This document shows positions 56,884 through 64,000 of a stretch of DNA of 64,000 nt, piece by piece. Both the position numbers and the translations under genes were made by a program. The notes under the pieces were generated by a model. It was not told the origin of the DNA. It ran no database searches and was given only the letters and a program-made list of their open reading frames with translations. Origin of the DNA: Massilia sp. MS-15 (lineage in GTDB: Bacteria; Pseudomonadota; Gammaproteobacteria; Burkholderiales; Burkholderiaceae_D); NCBI RefSeq assembly GCF_020176695.1, contig NZ_JAIWIA010000034.1, positions 1 through 64,000 of the forward strand. Reading direction: 5' to 3'. The number at the start of each line of letters is the position of its first letter. Positions within the stretch are counted from its first letter, which is position 1.

Positions 56884-57819
56884 TCAGTGCGCTTTCTTGC
56901 CGCGCAGGCGCTGCACCAGCGTCACCACCGCCAGCACCAGGCCGCCCACCACCACGCCGGCCAGCGCATCGACCACGGTCGGGGTGATCGCCGCCAGCAC
57001 CCCGCCGATGCCGGGCACGCCGGCGGTCATGTGCGCCGCTTCCTCGGCAAAGTGGTGCAGCGGTTCCCAGGCATGGGCGATGATGCCGCCGCCGACCATG
57101 AACATGGCCGCGGTGCCCACCACCGACAGGAATTTCATCAGGCGCGGCGCGGTGGCCAGCAGCAGCCTGCCGGTGCCGCGCGCCAGGCCGCCGGCCTTGC
57201 GGCTCAGGGACAGGCCGGCGTCGTCCATCTTGACGATGCCGGCGACCAGGCCATACACGCCGATGGTCATCAAGAGCGCGATCGCCACCAGCACCATTAC
57301 CTGCTGGCTGAAGGGAGCGTTTTCCACGGTGCCGAGCGCGATCACGATGATTTCCGCCGACAGGATGAAGTCAGTGCGCACCGCGCCCTTGATCTTGTCC
57401 TTTTCCAGCGCGCACATATCGGTGTCGGTCGCCGCCAGGTGGGCGACGTGCTCGGCCTTGTGCTGGGCATCTTCTTCCTTGCTGTGCAGGAATTTATGCG
57501 CGAGCTTCTCGAATCCCTCGTAGCACAGGAAGGCGCCGCCGATCACCAGCAGCGGCGTGATCAGCCAAGGCACGAAGGCCGAGATGGCCAGCGCGGCCGG
57601 CACCAGGATCGCCTTGTTCTTGAACGAACCCTTGGCCACCGCCCACACTACCGGCAGTTCGCGGTCGGCATTGACCCCGGTCACCTGCTGGGCGTTGAGC
57701 GCCAGGTCGTCGCCCAGTACCCCGGCGGTTTTCTTGACCGCCACCTTGCTCATGACCGAAACGTCGTCGAGGACGCTGGCGATATCGTCCAGTAATGCCA
57801 GCAAACTACCTGCAGCCAT
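56884..57819 (-). CDS. DUF808 family inner-membrane protein (YedI-like)
   Basis: 311 aa, standard for the family. N-terminus MAAGSLLALLDDIASVLDDVSVMSKVAVKKTAGVLGDDLALN is the DUF808 mark (given here by position, residues 1-42). Several membrane helices follow from about 70. Conserved GAFLCYEGFEKLAHKF and KGAVRTDFILSAEIIVIALGTV segments are present. Function unknown; some annotate it as a putative transporter or membrane stress protein. Single gene with its own terminator. Confidence 0.92.
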   Translation of the reverse strand: MAAGSLLALLDDIASVLDDVSVMSKVAVKKTAGVLGDDLALNAQQVTGVNADRELPVVWAVAKGSFKNKAILVPAALAISAFVPWLITPLLVIGGAFLCYEGFEKLAHKFLHSKEEDAQHKAEHVAHLAATDTDMCALEKDKIKGAVRTDFILSAEIIVIALGTVENAPFSQQVMVLVAIALLMTIGVYGLVAGIVKMDDAGLSLSRKAGGLARGTGRLLLATAPRLMKFLSVVGTAAMFMVGGGIIAHAWEPLHHFAEEAAHMTAGVPGIGGVLAAITPTVVDALAGVVVGGLVLAVVTLVQRLRGKKAH

Positions 57820-58018
57820 TGTTCATGCTCCAATCATGTCAAGATGTCCACATCTTACCTGAGGCTGGAAAGCCAGTCACACGGTTCAGCGCGACTTTTT
57901 GCATTCCAGTCGCGCAAAACTGCATCTCGTCGCTTTTGCCAGGCATCCCATCCTGCACATACGTATAGTGCGAGGCTGTTGGCTGCGGTACTGCAGCCTC
58001 GCCACCGAAGGAGATGCC

Positions 58019-58240
58019 ATGAATACCGAATCGACCCTGCAAGCCATTCCGGTTGCGGCACCTGCGCGCCGCGCCCGCCCGCCGAAACGCAAGACCCGTA
58101 TCACGATCTACCTCGACGACGAAGTGCTGAGCGAATTCCGCAACCTGTCGGAGCGCTGCGGTACCGGCTACCAGACCCTGATCAACGCCGCCCTGCGCCA
58201 CCGCCTGGCGGTGCCCGGCGCCGAAACCAGCCTGGCCTGA
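58019..58240 (+). CDS. Orphan ribbon-helix-helix protein, BrnA-like
   Basis: 73 aa from ATG 58019 with AAGGAG 7 nt upstream. A basic linker (APARRARPPKRKTR) is followed by a beta-strand ITIYLDDEVLSEF and a helix GTGYQTLINAALRHRL, the pattern of BrnA antitoxins, where the last helix holds the YQT-IN-LR residues. BrnA normally follows its toxin BrnT, but no toxin-like ORF lies within 1 kb. It may be a solitary regulator. Preceded by an AT-rich stretch likely to hold its promoter. Confidence 0.75.
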   Translation: MNTESTLQAIPVAAPARRARPPKRKTRITIYLDDEVLSEFRNLSERCGTGYQTLINAALRHRLAVPGAETSLA

Positions 58241-58349
58241 CGCCGCCAACGGCGCGCCTGTGGCACGCCTGCCTGCACCTCCGGGTAGCGAGATTACATA
58301 GAGCAATAATTATGCTAATCTTCCTCCTCTTTTAACCCCGGAGGGACTT

Positions 58350-58634
58350 ATGAAAAAAGGCGAACTGATCGCGGAATTCGCGAAGCGCACCGAGATGTCG
58401 GGCGCGGCTGCCAACACCGCCGTCAACACGATCATCGAGATCATCACCGAGCGCCTGAAAAAGGGCGACACGGTCGGCATCACCGGCTTCGGCACCTTCT
58501 CGGTCACCAAACGCGCAGCGCGCAAGGGCCGCAACCCGGCAACCGGCGATGTGATCAAGATCGCTGCCTCGAAGAGCCCACGCTTCGCTGCCGGCGCCAC
58601 CCTGAAGGCCGCCGTCAATCCGAAGAAGAAGTAA
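58350..58634 (+). CDS. HU family DNA-binding protein
   Basis: 94 aa, HU/IHF fold. N-terminal helical hairpin MKKGELIAEFAKRTEMSGAA and the strand GITGFGTFSVTKRAARKGRNPATGD with the DNA-intercalating Pro at RNPATG. A C-terminal lysine tail (NPKKK) is typical. GGAGG is 7 nt before the ATG. This is a second-type HU rather than IHF, as it lacks IHF-specific residues. Nucleoid protein; DNA bending. Confidence 0.95.
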   Translation: MKKGELIAEFAKRTEMSGAAANTAVNTIIEIITERLKKGDTVGITGFGTFSVTKRAARKGRNPATGDVIKIAASKSPRFAAGATLKAAVNPKKK

Positions 58635-58759
58635 GCGCTTCCCCAGGCCCCGCGCCGCGCTCCGGTCTGCCGGACGCGCGCGCTGGCCCGTTCTACGCTA
58701 TCTTCTCCAGCCGCACTCTCACGCTCCCCTCCTCTTCCTTTCCCCTTTCTCGCCGCAGC

Positions 58760-59407
58760 ATGAGCTTCACCACCTGGATTGCTTTCGTCATCGCCGGTTC
58801 GCTGATCGCCATTTCGCCCGGCTCCGGCGCTGTGCTGTCGATGTCGCACGGCCTGGCCTATGGCCTCAGGAAGGCCAGCGCCACCGTGCTGGGGCTGCAG
58901 TTCGGCCTGATCCTGGTGCTGGTGATCGCGGGGGCCGGCGTCGGTTCGCTGCTGCTGGCTTCCGCGCTGGCCTTCACCATCGTCAAGACCATCGGCGCGC
59001 TGTACCTGATCTACCTCGGCATCGCCCAATGGCGTGCAAAGATCGAAGCGGCGCCCGGCGCCGGCGCGCTGGCGGCCGGCCTGCCCGCGCACCCGGGCTT
59101 CGGCAAGCGCGTGATGACCGGCTTCCTCACCAATGCCACCAACCCGAAGGGCATCATCTTCATGGTCGCGGTGCTGCCGCAGTTCATCGCCAAGGAAGCG
59201 CCGCTGCTGCCGCAGCTGGCGATCCTGGGCGTGACCATGGTGACCATCGACTCGCTGGTCATGCACGGCTATGCCGCCCTGGCCTCCTCGATGCAGCGCT
59301 TCTTCCGCGACGTGCGCGCCGTGAAGATCCAGAACCGCGTGTTCGGCGCCGTGCTGGTGCTGATGGGTTCCCTGCTGTTCCTGGTCGAGCCGGGCCGCCG
59401 CGCCTGA
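58760..59407 (+). CDS. LysE/RhtB family amino-acid exporter
   Basis: 215 aa, six predicted membrane helices. RhtB signature: IAISPGSGAVLSMSHGLAYG at residues 18-37 (PGP-type motif as PGS), and LTNATNPKGIIFMVAVLPQF near 128-147. Exports homoserine, threonine or related amino acids in better-known members. Not adjacent to any regulator. Different in sequence from the ArgO-like exporter at 47 kb. Confidence 0.9.
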   Translation: MSFTTWIAFVIAGSLIAISPGSGAVLSMSHGLAYGLRKASATVLGLQFGLILVLVIAGAGVGSLLLASALAFTIVKTIGALYLIYLGIAQWRAKIEAAPGAGALAAGLPAHPGFGKRVMTGFLTNATNPKGIIFMVAVLPQFIAKEAPLLPQLAILGVTMVTIDSLVMHGYAALASSMQRFFRDVRAVKIQNRVFGAVLVLMGSLLFLVEPGRRA

Positions 59408-59573
59408 CGCGGGCCTGCGCGGTTATCGCGCAGTCACCGGCGCAGTCACCCGTGTAGCGCGCCGTGTAACTGTCACTCGGCAGTTGAAACTTTCTGTAAT
59501 TTGCGTGGTCCGGCAGCCCGGCCTGCGTTGTAATCAGCGTGCCGTCCCTCGTCCCTCTCTTGCGGAGCCTTCC

Positions 59574-61802
59574 ATGAACAAGCGATTCGCCCACACCGCC
59601 GTGATGCTCGCGCTCGCGGCCCTCTCCACTGCCGCGCTGGCGCAGGATGCGTTCGACAGCGAGCCGCCCGGCCGGGTGGGGCGTGTCGCGCTCGCCCAGG
59701 GCAAGGTCAGCATCAGCGGCGGCGGCGACAGCGCCACCGACGCCCTGGTGAACTGGCCGGTCACCAGCCGCAACCTGATCACCACCGCGCCCGGCGGACG
59801 CACCGAAGTGCGGGTTGGCTCGACCGCGATCCGCGTCGACGGCGACAGCTCGCTGGAAGTGACGGAACTCGACGACGACAGCCTGCGCCTGCGCCTGCAC
59901 TACGGCAGCGCCAGCATCCGCATCCTGAGTGACGAGGTGCTGCCCGAATTCGAGCTGAGCACGCCGCAGGGCCGGGTGCGCATGCTCAGGCCCGGCCGCC
60001 TGCGGGTGGATGCCGAGCGCGTGGCCGACACCAGCGTGGTCAGCGTGTTCGACGGCGAAGCCCGGGTCGAGGGCGGCGGCGCCAGCCTGACGATCCGCGC
60101 CGGCCGCAGCGCGGAACTGCGCGACGACGACGTCCGTACCCTGCAGGCACAGCGCGACGGCTTCGACGACTGGGCGCTGGAGCGCGACCGCGCGCTCGAC
60201 GGCGCCCGTTCGGCGCGCTACGTCGGCACCGAGATGACCGGCTACGAGGAACTCGACCGCTACGGCAGCTGGCAGGACGATCTCGAATACGGTCCGCTGT
60301 GGATCCCGTCGGTGGCCACGAGCTGGGTGCCCTACCGCGACGGCCGCTGGAGCTGGATTTCGCCCTGGGGCTGGACCTGGGTCGACAACGCGCCCTGGGG
60401 CTATGCACCCTTCCACTACGGGCGCTGGGTGCAGGTCAGGAACCGCTGGGCCTGGGCGCCGGGCCGGGTCGAGCGCCGTCCGATGTGGGCGCCGGCGCTG
60501 GTCGGCTGGGTCGGCGGTAGCGGCTGGAGCGTCAACTTCCACCAGCACGGCACGCGGCCGGCCACCGGCTGGTATCCGCTCGGCCCGCGCGACCATTACG
60601 TCCCGCACTACCGCCTGTCGGACGAGCGCCTGCGCCGCCTGAATAGCTGGAGCTGGCGCGAGGGGCGCGGGCGCCGTGACCGCGACGGCGACGGGCGGCC
60701 GGATTACCGCAACCGGGGATTGACCGTGGTGCCGCAGGCGCATTTCGGCCAGCGCGGTTCGGTGGTGGTGCCGAACGCGCCGCGTGCGACGCCGTCGCAG
60801 GCGCTGCCGGCCACGCCGGGCACCGCTCCGGGCGCGCCGCAGGGCTGGCGCGAACGCGCCAATCCGCGGCCGATCGCCGACCGCGACCGCGACGGCATCC
60901 CCGACCGCGTCGACCGTGACCGCGATGGCGACGGCATCCCGAACCGGGTCGACAGCCGCGACGACGCGCGCGCCAATGCCCCCGTCCGCACCCGGGACGA
61001 TCGCGATGGCGATGGCATCCGCAACCGCTTCGACCGTGATCGCGACGGCGACGGCATCCCGAACCGGGTCGACAGCCGCGACGACGCGCGCGCCAATGCC
61101 CCCGTCCGCACCCGGGGCGACCGCGATGCCGATGGCATCCGCAACCGTTTCGACCGTGATCGCGAAGGCGACGGCATCCCGAACCGGGTCGACAGCCGCG
61201 ACGACGCGCGCGCCAATGCCCCCGTCCGCACCCGGGGCGACCGCGATGCCGATGGCATCCGCAACCGTTTCGACCGTGATCGCGATGGCGACGGCATCCC
61301 GAACGTGGCGGAGCGCCACGACGGTGCGCGCAATAACCAGTGGCGCGAACGCGGGCGTGACGAACGCGCGGCGCGTGGCGAGCGTCCGTCGGTAGTGGCA
61401 GCGCCGGTCCAGCCTCCTGTGGTGACGCCACCAGCTGCGCTGCCCACGCCTGTCGTGACGCCGCCGGCCCAGCCGCGGCCAGAGCCGGGCCAGCCGGGCG
61501 TCGGCTTCCAGGGCGAGCGCGGCATGCGTGGTGACCGGGGTGACCGGGGTGAGCGGGCAGACCGGGCAGACCGGACTGAGCGTTTCGAGGGCCGGCGCGA
61601 GCGTCCACAGCCGATGGCACCGATGCCGCAGCCCGCCATGCAGGTGCCGGCCGCGCCGCAGGCGATCGCGCCGCCGGCACCGCGCGCCATGCCGATGCCG
61701 GCACCCGCCACGGCACCGTCGGCGCCGCCGCCGGGCCGGGGCCGCTTCGAGCAACGGACCGAAACGCCGGACGGCGACCGGCGGCCTGACAAGATGCGTT
61801 GA
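59574..61802 (+). CDS. FecR-domain / DUF6600 secreted protein with calcium-type Asp repeats
   Basis: 742 aa from ATG 59574 (GGAG 6 nt upstream). Signal peptide to about 23 (AALAQDA). A FecR-like beta domain (about 40-190) with ALVNWPVTSRNLITTAPGGR and SVFDGEARVEGGGASL. Then a Trp/Tyr-rich DUF6600 domain (about 220-340) built of GRWSW..WGWTW..PWGYAPFHYGRW units. Then tandem 40-residue repeats (about 447-578) with DRDGDGIPNR motifs like calcium-binding thrombospondin type 3 loops, and a proline- and glycine-rich tail with GERGMRGDRGDRGERADRADR. No anti-sigma helix or TM segment is seen, so it is not a FecR sensor. Perhaps a surface or periplasmic structural protein. Confidence 0.85.
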   Translation: MNKRFAHTAVMLALAALSTAALAQDAFDSEPPGRVGRVALAQGKVSISGGGDSATDALVNWPVTSRNLITTAPGGRTEVRVGSTAIRVDGDSSLEVTELDDDSLRLRLHYGSASIRILSDEVLPEFELSTPQGRVRMLRPGRLRVDAERVADTSVVSVFDGEARVEGGGASLTIRAGRSAELRDDDVRTLQAQRDGFDDWALERDRALDGARSARYVGTEMTGYEELDRYGSWQDDLEYGPLWIPSVATSWVPYRDGRWSWISPWGWTWVDNAPWGYAPFHYGRWVQVRNRWAWAPGRVERRPMWAPALVGWVGGSGWSVNFHQHGTRPATGWYPLGPRDHYVPHYRLSDERLRRLNSWSWREGRGRRDRDGDGRPDYRNRGLTVVPQAHFGQRGSVVVPNAPRATPSQALPATPGTAPGAPQGWRERANPRPIADRDRDGIPDRVDRDRDGDGIPNRVDSRDDARANAPVRTRDDRDGDGIRNRFDRDRDGDGIPNRVDSRDDARANAPVRTRGDRDADGIRNRFDRDREGDGIPNRVDSRDDARANAPVRTRGDRDADGIRNRFDRDRDGDGIPNVAERHDGARNNQWRERGRDERAARGERPSVVAAPVQPPVVTPPAALPTPVVTPPAQPRPEPGQPGVGFQGERGMRGDRGDRGERADRADRTERFEGRRERPQPMAPMPQPAMQVPAAPQAIAPPAPRAMPMPAPATAPSAPPPGRGRFEQRTETPDGDRRPDKMR
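60912..61306 (+). repeat. In-frame 120-bp tandem repeats (3.3 copies)
   Basis: Copies start at 60912, 61032, 61152 and 61272 (partial), with exactly 120-bp period and only a few substitutions, each encoding 40 residues with two DxDGI motifs. Copies 2 and 3 are nearly identical, pointing to recent unit duplication. Confidence 0.92.
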
Positions 61803-61822
61803 CGAAAAACAGCTTGGATGCA

Positions 61823-61854
61823 AGGGGCCGGATGCCGTATCCGGCCCTTTTTTC
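61823..61854 (+). terminator. Rho-independent terminator of the DUF6600 gene
   Basis: Stem GGGCCGGAT/ATCCGGCCC (61825-61833 with 61839-61847), 5-nt loop, six T residues after it. Starts 21 bp beyond the stop codon. Confidence 0.9.
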
Positions 61855-62015
61855 TGGTGCGTCCTGCCCTTGCCCCGTCCAATCCGCGCTTTGCGTCGTC
61901 TGTCGCCCCAATCGACCGTTCGTCACATTCCGTTCGCGCCATGGCCGGCAAACCGCTACAGTGGCATCACTCGCTCGCAGGCAGCAGCGCTGCTCCGAGC
62001 GGCCCGAATGTCCCG

Positions 62016-62075
62016 CTATTTCTTTAGCTGATAGAAATAGTTCAGGCCGGCCGACAGCGCCGGCCTCTTTTTTTC
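62016..62075 (+). ncRNA. Candidate small RNA 3' end: two consecutive hairpins and a U-tract
   Basis: Within the 330-bp gap 61803-62132 and after the DUF6600 terminator, CTATTTCT/AGAAATAG (62016-62023 with 62033-62040) is followed by AGGCCGG/CCGGCCT (62044-62050 with 62060-62066) and then seven T. Nothing protein-coding with a good ribosome site ends here, so the terminator would serve a non-coding transcript or an attenuated leader of ybeD. The 5' end is unknown. Confidence 0.4.
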
Positions 62076-62132
62076 CGCCCATGCGCCTCCATCTGGGAGC
62101 GGCTACAATGCCGCTTTGCACAGGACGAAACC

Positions 62133-62399
62133 ATGGACCCGAAAGACTCCCTCATCGAATACCCGAGCGACTTCCCGATCAAGGTGATGGGCGCTACCCA
62201 CGCCGACTTCGAGGCGACGATCGTCGAGGTCGTCATGCAGCTGGACCCGACCTTCCATGCCGGCAAGGTACAAAGCCGTCCCTCGGCCAAGGGCAATTAC
62301 ACCGGCCTGACGGTGACGGTGCGCGCCACCAGCCGCGAGATGCTGGACGACGTCTACCGCGCCCTGTCCTCGCACCACATGGTCAAGATGGTCCTGTAG
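62133..62399 (+). CDS. ybeD: YbeD/DUF493 family protein
   Basis: 88 aa, the same size as E. coli YbeD. Family features: IEYPSDFPIKVMG at 8-20, GNYTGLTVTVRATSREMLDDVYRAL at 55-79 and the ending HHMVKMVL. A ferredoxin-like fold; allosteric role suspected, function unproven. Directly precedes lipB-lipA, the conserved order in proteobacteria, hinting at a link with lipoate metabolism. Confidence 0.95.
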   Translation: MDPKDSLIEYPSDFPIKVMGATHADFEATIVEVVMQLDPTFHAGKVQSRPSAKGNYTGLTVTVRATSREMLDDVYRALSSHHMVKMVL

Positions 62400-62477
62400 G
62401 TCCCTGGAAGCCGGCCGGCACGACAGATCGCGCTGGCTTATAATGACAGGGCTGTCCATATTCCCGCCCTATACCCA

Positions 62478-63167
62478 ATGTCCGCATCCCGTCCCGTCCC
62501 GCCGCTGGTCCGCGCGCTTGGCCGCGTCGACTATGAGCCCACATTCGCCGCGATGCGCGCCTTCACCGACGCGCGCACGCCCGAGACGCGCGACGAACTG
62601 TGGATCGTCGAGCATCCTCCCGTGTACACCCTGGGCCTGGGCGCCGACCGCGCCCATGTGCTGGCCCCGCATGGTATCCCCGTGGTCCAGACCGACCGCG
62701 GCGGCGAGGTGACCTTCCACGGTCCCGGCCAGGCGGTGGTCTACCTGCTGATGGACCTGCGCCGCAACAAGCCGGGCGGCAAGCTGTACGCGCGCCAGTT
62801 TGTGGCGAAAATCGAACAGGCGGTGATCGAGGTGCTGGCGGCGTATAATCTGGCGGGCGAACGCGTGGCCGGAGCCCCCGGCATCTACATGGCGGACGGC
62901 CCAATGAAGGGTGCGAAGATCGCTGCCCTCGGCCTCAAGGTGCGCGGCAACGGCTGCACCTACCATGGCGTGTCGCTGAACGTGGCGATGGACCTGTCCC
63001 CGTTCACCTGGATCAACCCGTGCGGTTACGCCGGCCTGGCCACGGTCGACATGCGCGCGGTGGGAGTGGACGCCCCGCTGGAGGATGTCCAGCAGGCGCT
63101 GGCGCAGGAACTCGTGCGCCAACTGGCGACGGCCGAAGCGGCCGTGCCGGAACCGAACAACCTCTGA
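62478..63167 (+). CDS. lipB: Octanoyltransferase LipB
   Basis: 229 aa. Moves the octanoyl group from acyl carrier protein to the lipoyl domains of 2-oxoacid dehydrogenases and Gcv[23 protein letters not shown] near residue 73 is the family signature; the catalytic Lys is in [12 protein letters not shown] (near 148) and the catalytic Cys in GNGCTYHG (near 163). lipA follows 26 bp later, so the two are almost surely co-transcribed. Confidence 0.97.
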   Translation: MSASRPVPPLVRALGRVDYEPTFAAMRAFTDARTPETRDELWIVEHPPVYTLGLGADRAHVLAPHGIPVVQTDRGGEVTFHGPGQAVVYLLMDLRRNKPGGKLYARQFVAKIEQAVIEVLAAYNLAGERVAGAPGIYMADGPMKGAKIAALGLKVRGNGCTYHGVSLNVAMDLSPFTWINPCGYAGLATVDMRAVGVDAPLEDVQQALAQELVRQLATAEAAVPEPNNL

Positions 63168-63193
63168 ATGGAAGCCCGCCAGGGCCCGAGCCA

Positions 63194-64000
63194 ATGACTA
63201 CCGAAACGACTACCGGCACTGCCGCCGCCTACGACGCCACCGAAAAGCAGAAGGGCGCCAGCAAGACCTCGCGCATCCCGATCAAGATCGTCCCGATCGC
63301 CGATACCGAGCGCCTCAAGAAGCCGGACTGGATCCGCGTGAAGGCCGCCACGGCCTCCTCGCGCTTCTACGAGATCAAGGACATCCTGCGCGCCAACAAT
63401 CTCGTGACCGTGTGCGAGGAGGCGAGCTGCCCGAACATCGGCGAATGCTTCGGCAAGGGCACCGCGACCTTCATGATCATGGGCGACAAGTGCACCCGCC
63501 GCTGCCCGTTCTGCGACGTCGGCCACGGCCGCCCGGACCCGCTCGACGTCAACGAGCCGGGCAAGCTGGCCAAGACCATCGCCGACCTGCGCCTGTCGTA
63601 TGTCGTGATCACCTCGGTGGACCGCGACGACCTGCGTGACGGCGGCGCCGGCCACTTCGTCGAGTGCATCCAGAAGACCCGCGCGCTGTCGCCCAACACC
63701 AAGATCGAGGTGCTGGTGCCGGACTTCCGCGGCCGCCTGGAAAAGGCGCTGGACATCTTCGCCGACGGCCTGCCCGACGTGATGAACCACAACCTGGAAA
63801 CCGTGCCGCGCCTGTACAAGGAAGCACGCCCGGGCGCCGACTACCAGCACTCGCTGGTGCTGCTGCGCGACTTCAAGAAGAAGTACCCGAACGCGGTCAC
63901 CAAGTCGGGCCTGATGGTGGGCCTGGGCGAGACCGACGAAGAGATCCTGGAAGTGATGCGCGACATGCGGGCGCACGATATCGACATGCTGACCATCGGC
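63194..64000 (+). CDS. lipA: Lipoyl synthase LipA (3' end beyond window)
   Basis: 269 codons seen, running off the right edge; the family has about 320-335 aa. Radical-SAM enzyme that inserts two sulfurs into octanoyl groups. The auxiliary cluster motif is [12 protein letters not shown] (CX4CX5C), and the radical-SAM motif CTRRCPFC (CX3CX2C) lies near residue 101. GHGRPDPLD and [19 protein letters not shown] follow as in other LipA proteins. No ribosome site better than GAGCCA is seen before the ATG at 63194. Confidence 0.97.
   Translation, partial: MTTETTTGTAAAYDATEKQKGASKTSRIPIKIVPIADTERLKKPDWIRVKAATASSRFYEIKDILRANNLVTVCEEASCPNIGECFGKGTATFMIMGDKCTRRCPFCDVGHGRPDPLDVNEPGKLAKTIADLRLSYVVITSVDRDDLRDGGAGHFVECIQKTRALSPNTKIEVLVPDFRGRLEKALDIFADGLPDVMNHNLETVPRLYKEARPGADYQHSLVLLRDFKKKYPNAVTKSGLMVGLGETDEEILEVMRDMRAHDIDMLTIG

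Noticed and set aside
60912-61306. Possible CRISPR-like repeat array
   Set aside because: Period is 120 bp with no distinct spacers, and the repeats are in frame inside a secreted protein gene.
59259-61823. An 854-codon minus-strand frame opposite the DUF6600 gene
   Set aside because: Mirror of the repeat-rich coding strand; Val/Ala/Arg shadow without domains.

Overview
The window looks like the replication-origin neighbourhood of a GC-rich betaproteobacterium. Gene order (atpIBEFHAGDC behind mnmG-rsmG-parA-parB) and the protein families point to Burkholderiales, most likely Oxalobacteraceae of the Massilia/Telluria/Duganella type. The family placement is inference from gene content; the genus is a guess.

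Layout. (1) 1-4.3 kb: two tandem secreted serine hydrolases of the beta-lactamase/esterase fold, a small membrane protein and a 170-bp palindromic repeat. (2) 4.3-16.2 kb: on the minus strand, the complete F1Fo ATP synthase operon with a strong sigma70 promoter, then parB, parA, rsmG and mnmG, with two parS sites just upstream of mnmG. (3) 16.3-20.3 kb: a TSUP transporter, an epoxide-hydrolase-like enzyme, a DUF3592 fragment and a GMC oxidoreductase. (4) 20.3-21.8 kb: a 1.45-kb gene-free stretch made of three ~400-bp modules. Each has inverted DnaA-box pairs of fixed geometry, a GC-rich spacer, CTA-type DnaA-trios and a 16-bp GTATAC palindrome. I read it as the chromosomal oriC with a triplicated unwinding module. 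(5) 21.8-30 kb: mtnN, ald, the putA/Lrp proline pair, a LysR regulator, a small membrane protein and an AT-rich decayed islet. (6) 30-37 kb: housekeeping genes yfhL-coaD-rsmD, glmU and glmS. (7) 37-42.7 kb: a type VI secretion baseplate block (tssK, tssE, tssF, tssG) without the rest of the T6SS. (8) 42.7-57.8 kb: accessory metabolism, including a phoX-type phosphatase gene broken by one amber codon, argP with its amino-acid exporter, oxidoreductases, an SRAP protein and a DoxX/DUF2269 membrane pair. (9) 58-64 kb: an orphan RHH protein, HU, an RhtB exporter, a FecR/DUF6600 protein with 120-bp coding tandem repeats, then ybeD-lipB-lipA (lipoate pathway; lipA runs off the end).

How it fits together. 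Every intact gene left of 20.3 kb is on the minus strand, transcribed away from the proposed origin; right of it strands are mixed. ParA/ParB, two parS sites and the DnaA-box array lie within 10 kb, as expected of an origin-segregation region. No dnaA gene is in the window, so the origin would be unlinked from dnaA, next to mnmG and parAB. No tRNA, rRNA, CRISPR array, insertion sequence or prophage was recognised.
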